The notes below the pieces were generated by a model. That model worked only from the letters and a program-made list of their open reading frames with translations. It was not told the DNA's origin and did not search any database. From Mycolicibacterium duvalii (lineage in GTDB: Bacteria; Actinomycetota; Actinomycetes; Mycobacteriales; Mycobacteriaceae): a DNA stretch of 64,000 nucleotides. Position numbers and translations under genes: made by a program. This document shows, one piece after another, positions 24,928 through 33,293 of the stretch (the first letter of the stretch is position 1; each line of letters opens with the position of its first letter). Location: contig NZ_AP022563.1 of the NCBI RefSeq assembly GCF_010726645.1, forward strand, positions 4,030,001 through 4,094,000, given 5' to 3'.

Positions 24928-25941
24928 TTACACGGTGAGAACCATCCGGTACCGCGCCCGTCCCTCGTCCATCGCGGCATAGGCGTCGGCCGCCTCGGCC
25001 AGCGGCCGTTCCTCGACCATGGCGCGCACCCCGCTGCGCACCGCGAACCGCATGGTTTCCTCGACGTCGCGCGACGTGCCCGACGGGTGCCCCGTCACCG
25101 ACACGCCCGGCGTGATCAGCTGCATCGGCGAGATCGGCAGCGGGTCGGCGGTGACGCCGACGACGACGAGCTCACCCTGCGGGCCGAGCCCGCCGACGGT
25201 GTCGGCCATCGCCTGCGCGTTGGCCGCCGTGGCGAGCACCGCCACCGCCCCGCCCAGCCGCCGCAGTTCGGCGGACACGTCGCTCGAGGTCGAGTCGATG
25301 TAGTGGTGGGCACCCAGTTCGCGTGCGTCGGCCTCCTTGGCCGCACCGCGGGCGATCGCCACGGTTTCGAACCCCATCGCCCGGGACCATTGCACGCCGA
25401 GGTGGCCGAGCCCGCCGATGCCGAGCACTGCGACGAGGTCACCGGCCTTGGCGCGGGTCCGGCGCAATGCGTTGAAGGTGGTCACGCCCGCACATCCCAT
25501 CGGGGCGGCCTCGACGAACGACAACTCGTCGGGGATGCGCGCCAACGCGGTCACCGGCACGGTGACCGACTCGGCGTAACCGCCGGGGTAGTGCCAGCTG
25601 GGCACCTGCATGTTCTCGCACTGCATGAAGAAGGCCTGCCGACACGGCACGCAGTGGTGGCAATTTCCGCCGAACCAACCGACCGCGACCCGGTCGCCGG
25701 TGGCGAAGCCCTCCACCCCGTCACCCACCTCGGCGACGGTGCCGGCGATTTCGTGGCCCGGGGTCAGCGGCCAGGTCAGACCCGGGAAACCGCCGGTCAC
25801 GAAGCCGTGGTCGGTTCCGCAGACGCCGCACGCCGCGACATCGATACGGACGTGACCGGACGACGGGGCAGGGGTGTCGACCTCGACCAAGGTCAACGGC
25901 GCGTTGGCAGAGGCGACATGGACGGCCTGATGAGTGGGCAT
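24928..25941 (-). CDS. Zinc-dependent alcohol dehydrogenase
   Basis: A 337-residue medium-chain dehydrogenase. Catalytic zinc region CGVCGTDHG and GHEIAGTV; structural zinc cysteines in GNCHHCVPCRQAFFMQC; Rossmann motif GIGGLGHLG. Layout and motifs are those of AdhA/YahK-type alcohol or aldehyde reductases; substrate not known. The ATG at 25941 begins MPTHQAVHVASANAPL, a normal start. It is divergent from the DedA gene, the two starts lying only 34 bp apart. Confidence 0.9.
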   Translation of the reverse strand: MPTHQAVHVASANAPLTLVEVDTPAPSSGHVRIDVAACGVCGTDHGFVTGGFPGLTWPLTPGHEIAGTVAEVGDGVEGFATGDRVAVGWFGGNCHHCVPCRQAFFMQCENMQVPSWHYPGGYAESVTVPVTALARIPDELSFVEAAPMGCAGVTTFNALRRTRAKAGDLVAVLGIGGLGHLGVQWSRAMGFETVAIARGAAKEADARELGAHHYIDSTSSDVSAELRRLGGAVAVLATAANAQAMADTVGGLGPQGELVVVGVTADPLPISPMQLITPGVSVTGHPSGTSRDVEETMRFAVRSGVRAMVEERPLAEAADAYAAMDEGRARYRMVLTV

Positions 25942-25975
25942 AGTCGAGCTTAAGGCGCCGGTACGCTTGGAAGCC

Positions 25976-26671
25976 GTGGTCGTCGACAATCTCGCGCTGA
26001 TGCCCGATTTCCTGGACCCGATCAATCTCCTCAGCTACTTCGGCACGTGGGCGCTGATCGGCCTGCTGCTGGTCGTGTTCGTGGAGTCCGGCGTACTGTT
26101 CCCGATCCTGCCCGGCGACTCGCTGTTGTTCGTCGCGGGCATGCTGGCCGCCGGTACCGCGGCCGCCGCGCAGGACGGCACGGTGCCGGCCAACTTCGAA
26201 CTCTGGCAGCTGGTGCTGTTCATCCCGATCGCGGCGGTGCTCGGCGCCCAGGTCGGCTACTGGATCGGCCGCAACATCGGGACCGCGATGTTCAAGCCCG
26301 ACGCCCGGTTCCTCAAGCAGCGGTACCTCGACGAGGCGCACCTGTTCTTCGAACAACGCGGTCCATTCGCCATCGTGATCGCGCGCTTCGTGCCGATCGT
26401 GCGCACGCTGGCGCCGATCACGGCCGGCGCGGCCCGGATGAACTACGCGGTGTTCACCCTCTTCAACGCCGTCGGCGCCGTCATCTGGGGGGTGGGGCTG
26501 ACCGTTCTCGGGTACTGGCTCGGACGCTTCGAGATCATCCAGACGCTGCTCGAGCCGATCGTGTTGGGCATCGTGGCGCTGTCGGTGCTGCCGATCGCCT
26601 TCGAGTGGTACAAGCGGCGGAAAGCGGCGCGCCAGGCCGGCGGTGCCGCCGAACCCGAAGCCAGCACCTAA
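25976..26671 (+). CDS. DedA-family membrane protein
   Basis: A 231-residue DedA/SNARE-associated (VTT) protein with about five membrane segments. Family motifs: VFVESGVLFPILPGDSLLF with re-entrant loop and acidic residue, and ARFVPIVRTLAPITAGAARM with the two conserved Arg. DedA proteins flip or recycle lipid carriers such as undecaprenyl phosphate and are needed for envelope homeostasis. The GTG at 25976 (VVDNLALMPDFL) is preferred; a TACGCT element (25962-25967) 8 nt upstream fits a leaderless start. The stop overlaps the converging NhaA gene by 4 bp. Confidence 0.88.
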   Translation: MVVDNLALMPDFLDPINLLSYFGTWALIGLLLVVFVESGVLFPILPGDSLLFVAGMLAAGTAAAAQDGTVPANFELWQLVLFIPIAAVLGAQVGYWIGRNIGTAMFKPDARFLKQRYLDEAHLFFEQRGPFAIVIARFVPIVRTLAPITAGAARMNYAVFTLFNAVGAVIWGVGLTVLGYWLGRFEIIQTLLEPIVLGIVALSVLPIAFEWYKRRKAARQAGGAAEPEAST

Positions 26672-28521
26672 GGCCGGCCCCGCTCGAGGACCCGGATCAG
26701 GCTCGCGGCGTCCCAGGGTCCGCGGTGCCGCACTCCGTTGACGAACAGTGTCGGCGTCGCGTTGAGGTCCATCTCCTCGGCGTCGTCGGCGTCGTCGGTG
26801 ACCCGGTGCAGCACTTTGGTCGAGTGCACCCGGACGTCCTGGTCGAATCGCTCGATGTCGCAGCCGACGGCCACCGCGTACCGGTACATGTCCGACCACT
26901 CCAGATCGTCCTGATGGTCGAACAGTTCGTGCGCCATCTCCCAGAACCTGCCTTGCAGCGCGGCCGCCTCGCTGGCCCGTGCCGCGTCGAAGGCCCGCGG
27001 ATGGGCCCTTTCGAGCGGGAAGTGGCGCCACACGTAGAGCAGGTCGGCCCCGAAGTGGGCCCGCACCTCGTCGATCATCCCGGTGGCCCGGCTGCAGAAC
27101 GGGCACTCGAAATCCCCGTACTCGACGAGCACCAGCGGCGCGTTCGGGTTTCCCCGGATGTGGTCGCGCTCGGGATCGACGGGCCGTAACAGCTTCGATC
27201 CCACCGACTCCGGCGGGCTGAGCCGGTCGGTGACGCGGAAGAGCAACCAGCCGAGGCCGAACGCCAGCGCCGAGGCGGTGAGCACACCGATGCGGGCCTG
27301 GTCCTGGCGGTCCGGTTCGGCGATGGCGATGTCGACGATGAACAGCGAGATCGTGAAGCCGATGCCCGACAGCGCGGCGCCGCCGGCGACCCGCCGCAAG
27401 GACAGCCCGGGCGCCAACACCCCCAGTCCGGTGCGCCGCATCAGCCAGGTGGCGCCGGTGATGCCGACGAACTTGCCCACCACCAGACCGGAGATGATGC
27501 CCCACGTCAGCGGCGACCGAAATGCCGTGGCCAACGTCTGCGCGTCGAGCCGGACGCCGGCGTTGACCAGCGCGAACAGCGGCAGGATGACGAAGGCCAC
27601 CACCGGGCCCACCGAGGTTTGCAGGCGCTCGTTGATCGAAATCGATTCGCGCAGAGAGCGACTGGCCTGTCGCGCGTAGCGGGAGTTCGGTGACTGCCGA
27701 AAGGCCCGAATCTGCTCGACGGCGCGCTCGACCGGCCGGCGCTCCGGCGTGAACACCGGGATGGACAGCGCGACCGCGACGCCGGCCAGCGTCGGGTGAA
27801 TGCCGGCCAGATACAACGTGATCCACAGCGCGACGCCGAGCACGGCGTAGGCCGGACCGTGCCATCTGGGCAACCTGCGCACCAGGACCAGCACCACGAG
27901 CAGCGCCAACGACAGCACTAGCGGGCCGACCCGCAGTTCGTCGGAGTAGAACACCGCGATCGCGATCAGCGCTCCGACGTCGTCCACCACCGCCAGCGTG
28001 AGCAGGAACAACCGCACCCGGGCCGGGAACACCGGCTTGATGATGGCCAGCGCACCGACCAGGAACGCGGTGTCGGTCGAGATCACCACGCCCCACGCGT
28101 GCGCGTTGTCCCCGGACGGGTTGAACGCCAGGAACACCACGGCGGGCACCACCAGACCGGCCGCGGCAGCGACCACCGGAACGGCTGCCCGGGACCGGTC
28201 GGTCAACTCGCCGATGGTGAATTCCCGGGTCACCTCCAACCCGACGATGAAGAAGAAGAACGCCATCAGCGCGTCGTTGACGAGATGTTTGACCGACATC
28301 TCGAAGTGGTGGGCTCCGAACCCCATGCCGACGTGGGTGTCGAGCAGCGTCCAATAGCTCTGCGCCCAGGGCGAATTCGCCCACACGATCGCCACCACCG
28401 TGCTGATCAGCAGCAGCGCGGCGGCGGTGTTGTCGGTGGTCCTGGTGGCTTTACTGCCGCGGTTGCGCCGGGACGGGAGCAGCGGGAAACCCCGCGCAGC
28501 GGTCGTCTCAGTCTCTCTCAC
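26668..28521 (-). CDS. nhaA: NhaA sodium/proton antiporter fused to a DsbA-like thioredoxin domain
   Basis: A protein of about 617 residues. Residues about 30-400 form an NhaA-type Na+/H+ antiporter; the ion-binding Asp pair is in LAVVDDVGALIAIAVFY, and the NhaA signature LMAFFFFIVGLEV is clear. Residues about 430-617 are a DsbA/thioredoxin-fold domain with active site DFECPFCSRATG (CPFC) and the cis-Pro region NATPTLFVNG. The start is uncertain: GTG at 28521 overlaps the GH76 stop; GTG at 28548 is the alternative. The fusion places a disulfide-handling domain on an antiporter; such fusions are known in actinobacteria, but the purpose is unclear. Confidence 0.9.
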   Translation of the reverse strand: MRETETTAARGFPLLPSRRNRGSKATRTTDNTAAALLLISTVVAIVWANSPWAQSYWTLLDTHVGMGFGAHHFEMSVKHLVNDALMAFFFFIVGLEVTREFTIGELTDRSRAAVPVVAAAAGLVVPAVVFLAFNPSGDNAHAWGVVISTDTAFLVGALAIIKPVFPARVRLFLLTLAVVDDVGALIAIAVFYSDELRVGPLVLSLALLVVLVLVRRLPRWHGPAYAVLGVALWITLYLAGIHPTLAGVAVALSIPVFTPERRPVERAVEQIRAFRQSPNSRYARQASRSLRESISINERLQTSVGPVVAFVILPLFALVNAGVRLDAQTLATAFRSPLTWGIISGLVVGKFVGITGATWLMRRTGLGVLAPGLSLRRVAGGAALSGIGFTISLFIVDIAIAEPDRQDQARIGVLTASALAFGLGWLLFRVTDRLSPPESVGSKLLRPVDPERDHIRGNPNAPLVLVEYGDFECPFCSRATGMIDEVRAHFGADLLYVWRHFPLERAHPRAFDAARASEAAALQGRFWEMAHELFDHQDDLEWSDMYRYAVAVGCDIERFDQDVRVHSTKVLHRVTDDADDAEEMDLNATPTLFVNGVRHRGPWDAASLIRVLERGRP

Positions 28522-29644
28522 CTGCGGGCACTGGGCCTGATTCGTCACCCGCCACGGTGTGCGCTGCTTCCATGAGCATCCATCCGGACAGCTGAACCGA
28601 CAGGTCGCGCTCGGGTATCTCCGACGAGTTGACCGCGCCGTCCACGAACTGGGCATCCCCGGCCGTCGCGGTCGGCAGCTCGGCCGCGCGGTCCCAGAAC
28701 GCACCGAACAGCGGAGTGCCGTCGACGGTTTGACGATTGTCCCAGGCGGCCCGCGCCGAGGACGTGACCAGCGAGCGCGCGGTCCGGCGAGCATCGTCGT
28801 CCTCGGTCCCCGCCGACGGCAGGTCGGTGGCGACCAGGGCCAGGTAGCGGGCCAGGATGCCGTTGAACAAGCCGCCGTCGCCGCCGCCGGCACCGCGGAT
28901 CACCCCGTCGGGCGCCATGTGCTCGGCGACCGCGGCCACCAGGCGGTGCACCCGCTGGTGGTGCCGCTCGTCTGTGGTGCGTCGGGCGAGTTCGGTCTCC
29001 AGCCCCAGCACCACGCCCTGGCAGTAGGTGTACTGCGCGCGGACCAGCGAGCCGCCCTTGATCCCGTCGAACACCAGCTTGGTGTCCGGATCGATCAGCG
29101 TCTCGTCGATCCAGTCGGCCATCTGCTGCGCGCGCCGTAACCGGTCTCCGTACCGGGCGAGGAAGATCCCGGCCGGGCCATTGGCCGGAGCGTTGAAGAA
29201 CTGGTCCTGTTTGCGCCACGGGATTCCGCCGCCGTCCTCGGGCACCCAGGAGCTCAGGAACTGGTCGGCCAATGTGTCGAGGGCTTTGTCCCGGCCGACC
29301 CCGACCAGCCGGCCACTGCGCTCCAGCGCCAGCGCCAGCCACGCCATGTCGTCGTAGTAGTCGTTGGTCCACCGCCCGATGTTGCGGATGCGGTGGCCGC
29401 GGATTTGGCGGGCGATGGCCGTGAGCCGCTCCGGCTTCGGGTCGCGCAGCTGCGCGTCGACCAGGTTGTCCAGCAGGTGGGCCTGCCACCAGTAGTGCCA
29501 GGTACCGAATCGCCGGTGCCGGCCGGTGGCCGGCCACGCCACCACACCGAGCTGGGTGCCGGGCAGGCCCCACAGCCTCCGGAGGTGGCGCCGGGTGATG
29601 GCAGTCTCGGCGCTGGCCGCGCGGTTGGCCCACATCTGGTCCAT
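28508..29644 (-). CDS. Glycoside hydrolase family 76 (alpha-1,6-mannanase-like)
   Basis: A 378-residue alpha/alpha-barrel enzyme. The GH76 signature is NDYYDDMAWLALAL, with the catalytic Asp pair. The family cuts alpha-1,6-mannan backbones, which in mycobacteria would be lipomannan or related envelope glycans. No signal peptide is visible, so it is probably cytoplasmic. The ATG at 29644 is chosen because AGGA lies 7 nt upstream; a GTG at 29662 is possible. It corresponds by context to Rv0365c. The antiporter gene starts inside its 3' end. Confidence 0.82.
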   Translation of the reverse strand: MDQMWANRAASAETAITRRHLRRLWGLPGTQLGVVAWPATGRHRRFGTWHYWWQAHLLDNLVDAQLRDPKPERLTAIARQIRGHRIRNIGRWTNDYYDDMAWLALALERSGRLVGVGRDKALDTLADQFLSSWVPEDGGGIPWRKQDQFFNAPANGPAGIFLARYGDRLRRAQQMADWIDETLIDPDTKLVFDGIKGGSLVRAQYTYCQGVVLGLETELARRTTDERHHQRVHRLVAAVAEHMAPDGVIRGAGGGDGGLFNGILARYLALVATDLPSAGTEDDDARRTARSLVTSSARAAWDNRQTVDGTPLFGAFWDRAAELPTATAGDAQFVDGAVNSSEIPERDLSVQLSGWMLMEAAHTVAGDESGPVPAGERD

Positions 29645-29702
29645 GTCTTGATCCTGCCTCACCGGGCCGCGGTTGGGCGGCCGGCCGGATAAGACGCGCA
29701 GC

Positions 29703-29732
29703 GAGACATTTTTGTCTCACATCATCTATTAT
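29703..29732 (+). promoter_or_regulatory. TetR operator and leaderless promoter
   Basis: GAGACA-TTTT-TGTCTC (29703-29718) is a perfect inverted repeat just upstream of a TATTAT -10 element (29727-29732) that ends 6 nt before the tetR ATG. A further GTCTC half-site abuts the ATG. This fits self-repression of the tetR-MFS operon. Confidence 0.65.
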
Positions 29733-29738
29733 CGTCTC

Positions 29739-30281
29739 ATGGCTGTGGAGCGCGAGGACCTGTTGCGAGCGGCGGCGGATTTCCTGGGCCGGCGCCCCAA
29801 CGCGACCCAGGATGAGATCGCCGCCGCCGTCGGCGTCAGCCGTGCCACCTTGCACCGCCATTTCGCCGGCAAGCCCGCGCTGCTGGCCGCGCTCGACGAC
29901 TTCGCGATCGCGCAGATGCACCAAGCCCTCGACAGCGCCGAGTTGCAGCGCGGTTCGGCCATCGAGGCGCTGGGCCGGCTGGTGGCGGCCTGCGAACCGG
30001 TGTCGCCGTACCTGTCGCTGCTCTACAGCCAGACCCAGGACCTCGACATGGAGCACTCGCTGCAGGGGTGGGCCGAGGCCGACGCGGCGATCAGCGCGCT
30101 GTTCGAGCGCGGACAGCGCAGCGGCGAGTTCCGCCCCGATCTGTCGGCGGCCTGGCTCACCGAGGCTCTGTACAACCTCGTCGCCGGGGCCGCATGGGCG
30201 ATCCAGAACGGCCGGGTCGCCGGCCGCGATTTTCACCGCTTGATCGTCGAATTGCTGTTGAACGGAGTACGCACCCCATGA
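29739..30281 (+). CDS. TetR-family transcriptional regulator
   Basis: A 180-residue TetR repressor: LLRAAADFLGRRPNATQDEI, then the recognition region VGVSRATLHRHFAGKPALLAAL. The ligand domain (about residues 60-180) gives no ligand clue. The ATG at 29739 follows a TATTAT element by 6 nt, and the earlier in-frame start at 29673 would span the operator palindrome. The stop overlaps the MFS ATG (ATGA), so regulator and exporter are one coupled unit, presumably derepressed by the exported drug. Confidence 0.88.
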   Translation: MAVEREDLLRAAADFLGRRPNATQDEIAAAVGVSRATLHRHFAGKPALLAALDDFAIAQMHQALDSAELQRGSAIEALGRLVAACEPVSPYLSLLYSQTQDLDMEHSLQGWAEADAAISALFERGQRSGEFRPDLSAAWLTEALYNLVAGAAWAIQNGRVAGRDFHRLIVELLLNGVRTP

Positions 30282-31867
30282 CCAGACGGTGGCTCGCACT
30301 GGGCTTCCTCACCCTGGCCGTGCTGCTGATCGGCATCGACGGCACCGTTCTGGCGCTGGCGACCCCGTTCATCAGCCGCGATCTGGGCGCGACCAACACC
30401 GAGATCCTGTGGATCGGCGACATCTACTCGTTCGTGCTGGCCAGCCTGCTGATCAGCATGGGCAGCCTCGGCGACCGCGTCGGGCACCGCAAGTTGCTGC
30501 TGATCGGCGCCGTCGGATTCGCCGGCGTGTCCGCGCTGAGTGCCTACGCGCCGACCGCCGAGTTGCTGATCGCCGGACGAGCCCTGCAGGGCGTGGCGGG
30601 CGCGACCCTGGCCCCGGCCACGCTGGCCCTGATCCGCGGCATCTTCAGCGATCCACGGGAACGGTCACTGGCAGTGGGTATCTGGGCGGCGACGTTCTCG
30701 GCGGGAGCTGCGCTGGGTCCGGTGCTGGGCGGCGTGCTGCTCGAGCACTTCTGGTGGGGTTCGGTGTTGCTGATCAACGTGCCGGTGATGCTGATCCTGG
30801 TGGTCGGCGGGATGGCGCTGTTCCCGGAGCACCGTAACCCGGACCCGGGACCGTGGGACCTGCCGTCGGTGGGGCTGTCGATGGTCGGCATCCTCGCGGT
30901 GGTCTACGCGATCAAGGAGACCGCCGTCGGCGGCGTGCGCGCCGACGGGGCTGCCGCCGCGGCACTCGGCGTCACCGCGTTGGTCTGGTTCGTCCGTCGC
31001 CAGCTGCGGCTGTCCAGCCCGCTGATCGACGTGCGGTTGTTCGCCAACCGGGCGTTCTCCGGTGTGGTCGGGGCGAATCTTCTTTCAGTACTGGGGCTCT
31101 CGGGACTGGTGTTCTTCCTGTCCCAGTTCTTTCAGCTGGTCAAGGGCTACGGTCCGCTGCACGCGGGGTTGGCCGAACTGCCCGCTGCAGTGACGGCCAC
31201 CGTGTTCGGTGTGCTGGCCGGGCTGGCGGTGCGCTGGTTCAGTCAGCGCGCGGTGCTGACCGCGGGGCTGGCGATGGTCGGGGTGGCGATGGCGACGCTG
31301 ACGCTGATCCGCCCGGACACCTCCTACCCGCAGCTGGGCGTGGCGCTGTTCGTGGTCGGCGTCGGCCTCGGTCTGGCGTTCACCGTCGCCAGCGACGTCA
31401 TCCTGACCAGCGTGCCGAAAGAACGGGCCGGCTCGGCGGCCGCGGTGTCCGAAACCGCCTATGAGCTCGGCATGGCGCTCGGGATCGCGACCCTGGGTTC
31501 GATCGTGACCAGCGTGTACCGCGGCTTCGTCAGCCCGGCCGGTGTGCCGGCCGACGCGGCCGAACATGCCCGGGACTCGTTGGCGGCCGCCACGCAAGTG
31601 GCCGCCGACCTTCCCGCCGGACAGGCGCAGTCACTGCTGACGGCTGCCCAGGAGGCCTTCACGGCCGGGCTGGCCATCGCCGCCGGCGCCGGTGCGGTGC
31701 TGATGTTGGCGTCCGCGGCGGCGGTGTGGGTACTGCTGCGCGACGCGCGGCTACCAGGCCAGGCTGAGGTCGGCGTGCTGGACGACCCAGGTGTGCATGG
31801 CGATTCCGGCGGCGACCGCGGCGTTGATGCTGCGGGTGGAGCCGAACTGGGCGATCGACACCGTTGA
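30278..31867 (+). CDS. MFS multidrug exporter, DHA2 (14-helix) family
   Basis: A 529-residue transporter with 14 predicted helices. Motif D1/A regions are present: LIGIDGTVLALATPFISRDL near the start, SLGDRVGHRKLLL (motif A) and GRALQGVAGATLAPATLALI with motif C-like GAALGPVLGGVLL after it. Such proteins expel drugs by proton antiport. Helix 14 ends at VWVLLRDARL near nt 31750; the last about 38 residues are read across the end of the opposite-strand methyltransferase gene and look non-natural, as if an earlier stop was lost. Controlled by the coupled TetR gene. Confidence 0.9.
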   Translation: MTRRWLALGFLTLAVLLIGIDGTVLALATPFISRDLGATNTEILWIGDIYSFVLASLLISMGSLGDRVGHRKLLLIGAVGFAGVSALSAYAPTAELLIAGRALQGVAGATLAPATLALIRGIFSDPRERSLAVGIWAATFSAGAALGPVLGGVLLEHFWWGSVLLINVPVMLILVVGGMALFPEHRNPDPGPWDLPSVGLSMVGILAVVYAIKETAVGGVRADGAAAAALGVTALVWFVRRQLRLSSPLIDVRLFANRAFSGVVGANLLSVLGLSGLVFFLSQFFQLVKGYGPLHAGLAELPAAVTATVFGVLAGLAVRWFSQRAVLTAGLAMVGVAMATLTLIRPDTSYPQLGVALFVVGVGLGLAFTVASDVILTSVPKERAGSAAAVSETAYELGMALGIATLGSIVTSVYRGFVSPAGVPADAAEHARDSLAAATQVAADLPAGQAQSLLTAAQEAFTAGLAIAAGAGAVLMLASAAAVWVLLRDARLPGQAEVGVLDDPGVHGDSGGDRGVDAAGGAELGDRHR

Positions 31868-32401
31868 TGCCGCACCGTCTTTCGCATCCGCGGTGATACC
31901 GGGGCCCTCCTGGCCGAAGATCAACAGGCAGTCCCGCGGCAGCGCAGCGTGTTCGAGGCGCGTCGCGCCCGGCACGTTGTCGACCGCGACCACCGTCAGC
32001 CCGGCCCGGGCGGCGAACGCCAGCAGTTCGGCGGTGGTGTCGTGGTGGCACAGCCGCTGATAGCGGTCGGTGACCATGGCGCCGCGACGATTCCAGCGGC
32101 GCCGTCCGACGATGTGCACCGTGTGCACCGCGAACGCGTTGGCCGTGCGGACCACCGCGCCGATGTTGGCGTCGTTGCCGAAGTTCTCGATGGCCACGTG
32201 GAGGCCGTGTCGGCGCCGGTCGATATCGGCGATGATGGCCTCGCGCGACCAGTACCGGTAGGCATCGACGACGTTGCGGGAGTCACCCTCGCGCAGCAAC
32301 TCTGGATCGAGCCGGGGATCATCGGGCAGCGGCCCGTCCCAGGGGCCGACCCCGTTGCCGTCGCCCCACTCGGTCGGACCGGGCAGTTCAGCGTCGCTCA
32401 T
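31751..32401 (-). CDS. SpoU/TrmH-family RNA 2'-O-methyltransferase
   Basis: A 216-residue SPOUT methyltransferase. Motif 1 is ENFGNDANIGAVVRTANAF, motif 2 LLIFGQEGPGI, motif 3 STRSINAAVAAGIAMHTW; together they form the knotted SAM site that methylates ribose in tRNA or rRNA. The exact RNA target is unknown. The ATG at 32401 overlaps the lipoprotein stop by 14 bp. Its 3' 117 bp lie antisense to the MFS gene, and because motif 3 lies partly in that stretch this gene, not the MFS tail, is the conserved one. By context it matches Rv0380c. Confidence 0.9.
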   Translation of the reverse strand: MSDAELPGPTEWGDGNGVGPWDGPLPDDPRLDPELLREGDSRNVVDAYRYWSREAIIADIDRRRHGLHVAIENFGNDANIGAVVRTANAFAVHTVHIVGRRRWNRRGAMVTDRYQRLCHHDTTAELLAFAARAGLTVVAVDNVPGATRLEHAALPRDCLLIFGQEGPGITADAKDGAASTVSIAQFGSTRSINAAVAAGIAMHTWVVQHADLSLAW

Positions 32402-33287
32402 CGACCGTCCAGAGACCCGCGTGGGTGCCCACGACGGACACCGTGGCGTACAGCAGCGCCCGGTTGATCTCCCCCTGTGTACACAGAGACGCGTTGAGCT
32501 GCACTGTGTCTCGAGACACTTCGGGGAGCACCAGGACCGATGCACCGTAGGTGCTGCAGGCATGGCTGAGCCCACGGCCGGGCAGCGTCGGACCCGCCAG
32601 CACCATCAGCGGTCCGCCACGCGCGGCGGAGTCGTCACGGTAACGCGCCGCCACGGCGTCGGCCTGCAGCCCCATCAGCATGTAACCCTGGCCCTCGAAG
32701 GCCGTCGGGTCACCGAGTGCCGGGGGTTCCAGCCTGGTCCCGTCGGCGTGGAAAGCGTCCAGGCTGGTGGTGCGCAGGTTCAGACCGGTATCGGTGTCGT
32801 TGGTGGGCAGCAGGCCGACCGGGAACGCCGCCGGGTAGGCGACCGTGGTGCCGGGGATCCGGTCCTGCGGCGAGTAGACGTACACGCCACGCAGTTGCGA
32901 CTGGTCCCGCAGCGGCCCCAGGCACACGGTGCCCGTCATCCGGTCCGGTGTAGGCGCCGACAGCGGCTCCACGTCGAGGTTGGCCACGTTCTCACATCCG
33001 CCCAGCGCCGGGGCTTCTAGGGGGTGGGCGAGTGCGCCGTACAGACCGAACCGGATGTCCTCGGCCGCGATCGGCCGGGCCCCCTCCTGCGCGGGGGAGG
33101 CGTCGACGTCGACGAGGACGTGGTCGGCATCGAAACGCAGGTTGGCCACGGACATGTTCCACCCGAGGATCGCCAGCGATTCCCCGACTTTCGCGTGGGC
33201 GGCGCCGTACACGGGTTGCGGCGCGTCGTCACTCGAGCAGGCGGCGACCACGAGCACCATCGCCGCCAGAATTGCGGCTACCCGCAC
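32388..33287 (-). CDS. Putative lipoprotein (Rv0381c-like), unknown function
   Basis: A 299-residue protein with a short lipoprotein signal: VAAILAAMVLVVAAC, the Cys being the lipid-attachment site at about residue 17. Four further cysteines (in GGCENV, TVCLGP, SHACST and LCTQG) could pair outside the cell. No enzymatic motif seen. The GTG at 33287 is used because the signal peptide begins immediately. It starts 6 bp after the SDR stop and overlaps the methyltransferase start, so the genes are co-translated. Confidence 0.75.
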   Translation of the reverse strand: MRVAAILAAMVLVVAACSSDDAPQPVYGAAHAKVGESLAILGWNMSVANLRFDADHVLVDVDASPAQEGARPIAAEDIRFGLYGALAHPLEAPALGGCENVANLDVEPLSAPTPDRMTGTVCLGPLRDQSQLRGVYVYSPQDRIPGTTVAYPAAFPVGLLPTNDTDTGLNLRTTSLDAFHADGTRLEPPALGDPTAFEGQGYMLMGLQADAVAARYRDDSAARGGPLMVLAGPTLPGRGLSHACSTYGASVLVLPEVSRDTVQLNASLCTQGEINRALLYATVSVVGTHAGLWTVDERR

Positions 33288-33293
33288 TGGATC

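Noticed and set aside
25721..28384. An 887-codon minus-strand frame across NhaA, DedA and adh
   Set aside because: It runs out of frame through the real antiporter and adh genes and antisense to dedA; composition is typical of a shadow frame.
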